From Anaerotignum propionicum DSM 1682 (GTDB lineage: Bacteria; Bacillota; Clostridia; Lachnospirales; Anaerotignaceae): 64,000 nucleotides of DNA. A program made the position numbers and the translations under genes. Under the pieces are notes generated by a model. It had not been told where the DNA came from, did no database searches, and saw only the letters and a program-made list of their open reading frames with translations. The DNA is taken from the NCBI RefSeq assembly GCF_001561955.1, contig NZ_CP014223.1, positions 2,294,001 to 2,358,000 on the forward strand, given 5' to 3'. Below, piece by piece: positions 59,767-64,000 of this stretch; positions within the stretch are counted from its first letter, which is position 1; every line of letters starts with the position of its first letter.

Positions 59767-59799
59767 AAGAAAGACCGTCCTTCAAAGGCGGTCTTTCTT
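59767..59799 (-). terminator. Terminator of nfeD-floA
   Basis: AAGAAAGACCG/CGGTCTTTCTT (11 bp), followed by TTTT on the minus strand, 17 bases after the floA stop. Confidence 0.85.
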
Positions 59800-59815
59800 A
59801 CACTGTCTTTTTAAC

Positions 59816-60823
59816 TTATGATTTCGTAGTAGGATCATTTTGGGACTTAAACATTTTGCCGATATCTGTCGTTCCAATATTATTTTTCATATTAGTATCT
59901 GATTGAATATTTTGCATACGGTAATAATCCATAACCCCTAAGTTGCCATTGCGTAATGCTTCTGCTAATGCCATAGGCACTTGTGCCTCAGCCTCAACAA
60001 CCTTGGATTTCATATGCTCAACTTCTGCCTTCATTTCTTGCTCTTTTGCAATAGCCGTTGCACGACGTTCCTCAGCCTTCGCCTGGGCAATTTGTTTGTC
60101 CGCCTCAGCCTGCTGAATCTGCAAGTGAGCACCAATATTTCTACCAATATCTACATCAGCAATATCGATTGATAAAATTTCAAAAGCAGTTCCATTGTCC
60201 AATCCTTTTGACAAGACAGTTCTGGAAATTAAATCTGGATTTTCCAAAACACTCTTGTGACTTTGGGAAGAGCCAACTGTAGTAACAATACCTTCACCAA
60301 CTCTTGCAATAATGGTTTCTTCCCCAGCACCGCCGACCAATCTGGCAAGATTGGTACGAACAGTTACTTTTGCAACTACCTTTACTTCGATGCCATCTAT
60401 CGCTACTGCGGAAATCCATGGAGTTTCAATAATTTTGGGTGTTACACTCATACGAACAGCCTCAAAAACGTTACGTCCCGCCAAATCAATGGCTGCGGCT
60501 CTTTCAAACGAAAGATCAAGATTGGCTCTGTGTGCTGCAATCAATGCATCCACAACATTGTCCACACGTCCACCAGATAGCAAGTGAGATTCCAACTGAT
60601 TTGCATTTACATCCATGCCAGCTTTTTGCGCTTTGATTAAGGGGCGAATAATTTTATCCGCACGAACACGACGAAGACGCATACCAATTAATGAAAAAAT
60701 TCCTACTTTAACACCCGCAGAAACCGCAGAAATCCATAAACCTAAGGGCACAAAGCTTAAAAAAATCATGATGATAACAATAATGACAATGAGTGGCATG
60801 ACCACCGGTATTAAATCAAACAT
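59816..60823 (-). CDS. floA: Flotillin-like protein FloA
   Basis: 335 residues: one N-terminal membrane hairpin ([20 protein letters not shown]), a SPFH/Band7-like domain, [20 protein letters not shown] and [20 protein letters not shown], and a C-terminal coiled coil ([20 protein letters not shown]). It organises membrane microdomains. Partner NfeD is 23 bases upstream. Confidence 0.95.
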   Translation of the reverse strand: MFDLIPVVMPLIVIIVIIMIFLSFVPLGLWISAVSAGVKVGIFSLIGMRLRRVRADKIIRPLIKAQKAGMDVNANQLESHLLSGGRVDNVVDALIAAHRANLDLSFERAAAIDLAGRNVFEAVRMSVTPKIIETPWISAVAIDGIEVKVVAKVTVRTNLARLVGGAGEETIIARVGEGIVTTVGSSQSHKSVLENPDLISRTVLSKGLDNGTAFEILSIDIADVDIGRNIGAHLQIQQAEADKQIAQAKAEERRATAIAKEQEMKAEVEHMKSKVVEAEAQVPMALAEALRNGNLGVMDYYRMQNIQSDTNMKNNIGTTDIGKMFKSQNDPTTKS

Positions 60824-60846
60824 TTATCGTTCCTCCTTATTCTCTT

Positions 60847-61311
60847 TTATTCTTCCCATTCCTTTACAGTCACTGTCTTACCTGAAATTTGAACAACCTT
60901 AACTCTTTTTCCTTTGTCAATAAAATCTCCTAAAGAGCAAACATCATAGTTATTTTCATCAATTTCAGCAACACCATAGGGTCTCAGTGTAGTTTGGGTA
61001 ACACCAATTTTCCCAATTAGTCCTTCAAGTCTGGTTTCATCGAAATCCTTTGATTCCAGACGGTCATACAGAACCACTTTGTTATACAATCCGCTTTTTT
61101 TAGCAATCATCAACATTATAAAAAATAGAGCAACCAATGCTATAAGCAAAATCATAAATACGATGACTCCATAGATTTTTGCCGCCATAATTGTGGAGCA
61201 TAATAATGAAAGAATACCAAAAACTCCAAAGACACCAAACCCAGGAATAAGCATTTCTGCAAAAACCAGAATTAAGCCTAGTATGGCTAACACGACAATC
61301 CAAGGTAACAT
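60847..61311 (-). CDS. nfeD: NfeD-family membrane protein
   Basis: 154 residues: two or three membrane segments (about residues 4-75) and a C-terminal OB-fold (VVLYDRLESKDFDET; LIGKIGVTQTTLRPYG; VKVVQISGKTVTVKEW). The short YuaF/NfeD1b type, without the ClpP-like protease domain. It works with FloA in membrane organisation. GGGAGGG site. Confidence 0.9.
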   Translation of the reverse strand: MLPWIVVLAILGLILVFAEMLIPGFGVFGVFGILSLLCSTIMAAKIYGVIVFMILLIALVALFFIMLMIAKKSGLYNKVVLYDRLESKDFDETRLEGLIGKIGVTQTTLRPYGVAEIDENNYDVCSLGDFIDKGKRVKVVQISGKTVTVKEWEE

Positions 61312-61833
61312 ATTTACCCTCCCTTCTCTATATTTTCTATTGATAATACTCGCCAGAAAATACCAATTTATTTTTCAATTCTAACACAATTATAACTACA
61401 TCACAACGAAATTCTTTTAAAAGTAAAAAATGCTTAAGAAATGACTTTTCCATTTTTAATGGCTTATATCTTGATACTCTTCGTTGTTTTTATATCTAAT
61501 TTATAATATCTCCAAAAAAACCAACTCTATGTTTTAAAAAAGAGCCTTAAAGGCTCTGAAAAGTTGTTAATATCACCAGTACTGTCGAGACTAAAATCTA
61601 AAAGCTTTCATTTTTATAAACTAAAAAAGAATTTCTAAAATTTAGACCACTTCGAACATCCTCGATTATTTTCAACATAATAACCAGATTTGTTCCAGTA
61701 AAGGATTCACTAATCAGCAAGTTTGAAATGAAATCCTCTAATCTTTTATCATTAACACTCTGTTCAGCCTATAAAACATAACCCTTGTTTCAAACACATA
61801 CAGGCGATGAGAAAGAACTTGAAAGCTATTTGC
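61312..61833. other. Gap between yneA-like and nfeD genes
   Basis: About 520 AT-rich bases with no ORF. It holds the AGAGCC/GGCTCT terminator at 61535-61557 (minus) and the nfeD promoter region at its left end. Confidence 0.5.
61535..61557 (-). terminator. Probable terminator of the yneA-like gene
   Basis: AGAGCC/GGCTCT with a 5-base loop, followed by TTTTTT on the minus strand. It is 280 bases past the stop. Confidence 0.55.
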
Positions 61834-62139
61834 TCATCTTTTCATTGGAACAATTAAACTTTCACCAGATAATATGTTCTCAGAACGCATTCCGTTAATT
61901 TTCATGATTTCAGAAATCATATGTTCTACTTTTTCATTATCCGCCTTATATTTTTTGGCAATCTGCCATAGAGTATCTCCAGAATGAATGAATACAGCTT
62001 CATAATAAACTTCTTGTGATTGCTCTCTCTGTGCACCCAATACCATGGTTCCAAGGCCTAGAATCATGCCCAATGTGATGAACAAAAATGCTCTTTCACG
62101 TACCTTTTTCATAAATCTTTTAACAAAATAATAATTCAT
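61834..62139 (-). CDS. yneA: YneA-like LysM protein (SOS division inhibitor)
   Basis: 101 residues: an N-terminal basic stretch and transmembrane helix (AFLFITLGMILGLGTMVLGA), then a LysM domain (VFIHSGDTLWQIAKKYKADN to NILSGESLIVP). This is the architecture of YneA, which blocks division during DNA damage. It is divergent from lexA, as in Bacillus, and SOS boxes lie between. Sequence identity to YneA was not tested. Confidence 0.75.
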   Translation of the reverse strand: MNYYFVKRFMKKVRERAFLFITLGMILGLGTMVLGAQREQSQEVYYEAVFIHSGDTLWQIAKKYKADNEKVEHMISEIMKINGMRSENILSGESLIVPMKR

Positions 62140-62189
62140 AAAAACGCCCCCACGCGAACAAATTTTCTTTAATTCCCCTTTATACTAAT

Positions 62190-62203
62190 CGAACTTATAT
62201 TCT
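62190..62203. promoter_or_regulatory. Candidate LexA box (near yneA)
   Basis: CGAACTTATATTCT is a near match to the Gram-positive SOS box (CGAAC-N4-GTTYC), with one changed base in the right half. About 50 bases upstream of the yneA start. Confidence 0.55.
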
Positions 62204-62229
62204 TTGTCAATATTTTTTTTGATATATTC

Positions 62230-62243
62230 CGAACGTAGGTTTG
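62230..62243. promoter_or_regulatory. LexA box between yneA and lexA
   Basis: CGAACGTAGGTTTG, with CGAAC and GTTTG half-sites and 4 bases between, fits the Firmicute SOS box. It sits 112 bases before the lexA start and likely gives autoregulation. Confidence 0.75.
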
Positions 62244-62354
62244 ATTTTATTCTAGCTCTGTGTTATACTGCAAAAAAAGGAAATAGTTTTTTATATAATT
62301 GCACCGTATAAAAGTTTTTCATTTACAAAGTCTATCTGTAAAGGAGTGTTATCA

Positions 62355-62966
62355 ATGGGCGATTTGTCACCTAAGCAAAGACAAATTTTAGAATATATGA
62401 AATCCGAAGTGAGAGAAAAGGGCTATCCACCATCGGTACGTGAGATATGCGAAGCAGTTGGTTTAAAATCCACCTCAACTGTGCATGGTCACCTTGCCAG
62501 ATTGGAAAAAAAGGGACTCATTCGGCGTGATCCAACCAAGCCACGGGCAATCGAAATATTGGCTCCCGATTTTTATGATTCCCCCCAAAAAGAATTGGTA
62601 AACGTGCCTATTATAGGAACCATTACCGCAGGCACACCAATTTTGGCCGTAGAAAATATTGAGGATACCTTTCCCATTCCTGTTGAATATATCCATAATG
62701 ATACTGTGTTCATGCTGCGCGTAAGAGGAGAAAGTATGATTGAGGCTGGAATTTTTGATAAAGATTTAATTCTTGTCAGGCAGCAAAATTCCGCCAATAA
62801 CGGAGACATCGTCGTCGCTCTGATTGAAGATTTTGCTACCGTTAAAACCTTTTATCGAGAAAAAGATTTTATCCGTCTACAGCCTGAAAACTCTGCCATG
62901 TCACCAATCATTGTTCGTGATGTGACAATCTTAGGCAAAGTAATTGGTTTATTCAGAAAATTCTAA
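62355..62966 (+). CDS. lexA: LexA repressor
   Basis: 203 residues from ATG 62355; a GTG 9 bases upstream overlaps the AAGGAGTG site and is not used. N-terminal winged helix ([38 protein letters not shown]), the self-cleavage bond in [11 protein letters not shown] (Ala-Gly), Ser in RGESMIEAG and Lys in [12 protein letters not shown]. The first gene to the right of the SOS boxes, followed by nadE. Confidence 0.97.
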   Translation: MGDLSPKQRQILEYMKSEVREKGYPPSVREICEAVGLKSTSTVHGHLARLEKKGLIRRDPTKPRAIEILAPDFYDSPQKELVNVPIIGTITAGTPILAVENIEDTFPIPVEYIHNDTVFMLRVRGESMIEAGIFDKDLILVRQQNSANNGDIVVALIEDFATVKTFYREKDFIRLQPENSAMSPIIVRDVTILGKVIGLFRKF

Positions 62967-62978
62967 GGAGTGTATATC

Positions 62979-64000
62979 ATGTTTAACTACATTAAAGTTG
63001 CCGTTGCCATTCCCAAATTAAAGGTTGCTGACTGCATTTATAATAAGCAAGAAATCATGTCAGTAATCAAAAATGCGGCAGAAAAAAAGGTGAAAATTCT
63101 TACTTTTCCTGAGCTTTCCGTTACAGCATATACCTGTGGGGATTTGTTCTTTCAAAACCCCTTGCTAGCCTCTGCCGAAAAAACCTTAGCAGAAATTGCG
63201 GCAGAAACCAAGGAATTGGACATGCTAATATTAATTGGCGTTCCTGTTCTGTCCGATAATCAAACTTTCAATTGCGCTGCACTCCTTCATAAGGGGAAAA
63301 TATTAGGTCTTGTTCCGAAAACATTACTTCCTAATTATAGCGAGTTTTATGAGGAGCGTTGGTTTGCATCATCCGATGATTTAATTCAGGAAGAAATCAC
63401 TTTTGCCGGACAAGTTGTTCCCATTGGTGGGGACCTTATTTTTGCTGCGGAAAACTTCCCAAATCTCAAAGTAGGCGTGGAAATTTGTGAGGATTTGTGG
63501 GGACCAATTCCTCCAAGTTCCTATTTGAGTTTATATGGAGCCACAGTACTTTTAAATCCCTCGGCCAGTAATGAATTGGCAGCAAAACCGGGCTATCGCC
63601 ATCAACTTATTGCTCAACAATCCTCCCGTTGTTTGTGTGCATATGCATACGCTTCCGCAGGAATTGGCGAATCCACGCAAGATACCGTTTTCAGTGGTCA
63701 CAGCCTAATTTATGAAAATGGCGTTTTGCTTGGAGAATCAGAGTCATTTTCACAGGAAAATCAGCTGATTTATGCCGATGTGGATTTAGAACTTTTGGCT
63801 AGCGAACGCCGTAAGCATACCACTTACATGTCCCATCTTTCCAGAGCCCATGCACAAAAATTCTATCGAGAAATTAAATTTTCCATGGTCGAGGATGAAT
63901 TGGATGAGTTTAAGAGACCTATTACTGCAAAACCCTTTACTCCTGCTGATGATGCCTCATTAAGCAAGCGTTGTCATGATATCTTTATGATTCAAACAAC
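62979..64000 (+). CDS. nadE: Glutamine-dependent NAD+ synthetase (partial)
   Basis: Starts ATG 62979 (AAGGAGTG), 12 bases after lexA, and runs off the window; about 340 residues visible. This is the N-terminal amidase (nitrilase-like) domain: Glu in LTFPELSVTAYTCGDLF, Lys in LVPKTLLPNYSEFYEERWF and Cys in VGVEICEDLWGPI. The C-terminal synthetase domain is just beginning at the edge. It amidates nicotinate adenine dinucleotide using glutamine. Confidence 0.95.
   Translation, partial: MFNYIKVAVAIPKLKVADCIYNKQEIMSVIKNAAEKKVKILTFPELSVTAYTCGDLFFQNPLLASAEKTLAEIAAETKELDMLILIGVPVLSDNQTFNCAALLHKGKILGLVPKTLLPNYSEFYEERWFASSDDLIQEEITFAGQVVPIGGDLIFAAENFPNLKVGVEICEDLWGPIPPSSYLSLYGATVLLNPSASNELAAKPGYRHQLIAQQSSRCLCAYAYASAGIGESTQDTVFSGHSLIYENGVLLGESESFSQENQLIYADVDLELLASERRKHTTYMSHLSRAHAQKFYREIKFSMVEDELDEFKRPITAKPFTPADDASLSKRCHDIFMIQT

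Overview
The window looks like chromosome from a low-GC, spore-forming, anaerobic Firmicute of the class Clostridia, in the Lachnospiraceae/Anaerotignaceae neighbourhood. The reasons are spoIVA and sigH, a SepF/YlmH/DivIVA division cluster, T-box control of Cys genes, AAGGAGG ribosome sites, a glycyl-radical enzyme, and an rRNA operon with a Gram-positive layout. Placement below class is inference. Most genes lie on the minus strand.

Layout. 1-14 kb (minus): a long division/housekeeping run, transcribed from about 14.0 kb downward: HlyD-like adaptor, yggS, sepF, yggT, ylmH, divIVA, lspA, rluD-type synthase, pyrB-like, pyrC-like, smc, ftsY and a partial SUFU-domain gene. The pyrB and pyrC genes here have both lost several catalytic residues. 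14.1-23.2 kb (minus): an acetoin dehydrogenase locus (Lin0512-family gene, acoA, acoB, acoX, acoC, lipoyl-fused E3) behind a textbook sigma-54 promoter. Next to it is the AcoR activator gene, which carries a one-base frameshift. 23.4-24.8 kb: spoIVA.

25-32.6 kb is an AT-rich accessory stretch: orphan immunity-like ORFs, small regulators, PhzF, HxlR with a divergent flavin-oxidase-like gene, an overlooked 41-residue membrane protein, and an S-layer-homology surface protein. 32.0-36.7 kb (plus): an XRE-cupin regulator, a glycyl-radical enzyme with an unusual CGCVV active-site loop, its activase, and a small Cys-rich protein. Then come an HD-GYP protein, yjdF with its leader RNA, a frameshifted IS110 element, and a MerR-controlled amino-acid cassette (PLP lyase, AGCS symporter, alanine racemase).

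45.8-52.4 kb (minus): tRNA-Thr, then sigH, yacP, rlmB, mrnC, cysS, cysE (behind a T-box), ispF and a flavoprotein. 52.5-58.4 kb (minus): a full rRNA operon in the order 16S-23S-tRNA-Asn-tRNA-Glu-5S-five tRNAs, with two tandem promoters. 58.5-62.1 kb (minus): a small KTN-repeat protein, an EcsC-family protein, floA-nfeD, and a yneA-like gene. 62.3-64 kb (plus): lexA and the start of nadE, with SOS boxes in the divergent yneA/lexA gap.

How the parts fit: the first 14 kb builds the septum and supplies protein targeting. The aco locus oxidises acetoin to acetyl-CoA and acetaldehyde under AcoR/sigma-54. The cys block makes cysteine and charges tRNA-Cys under T-box control. The glycyl-radical cassette and the MerR cassette are the two places where an unknown catabolic substrate seems most likely.
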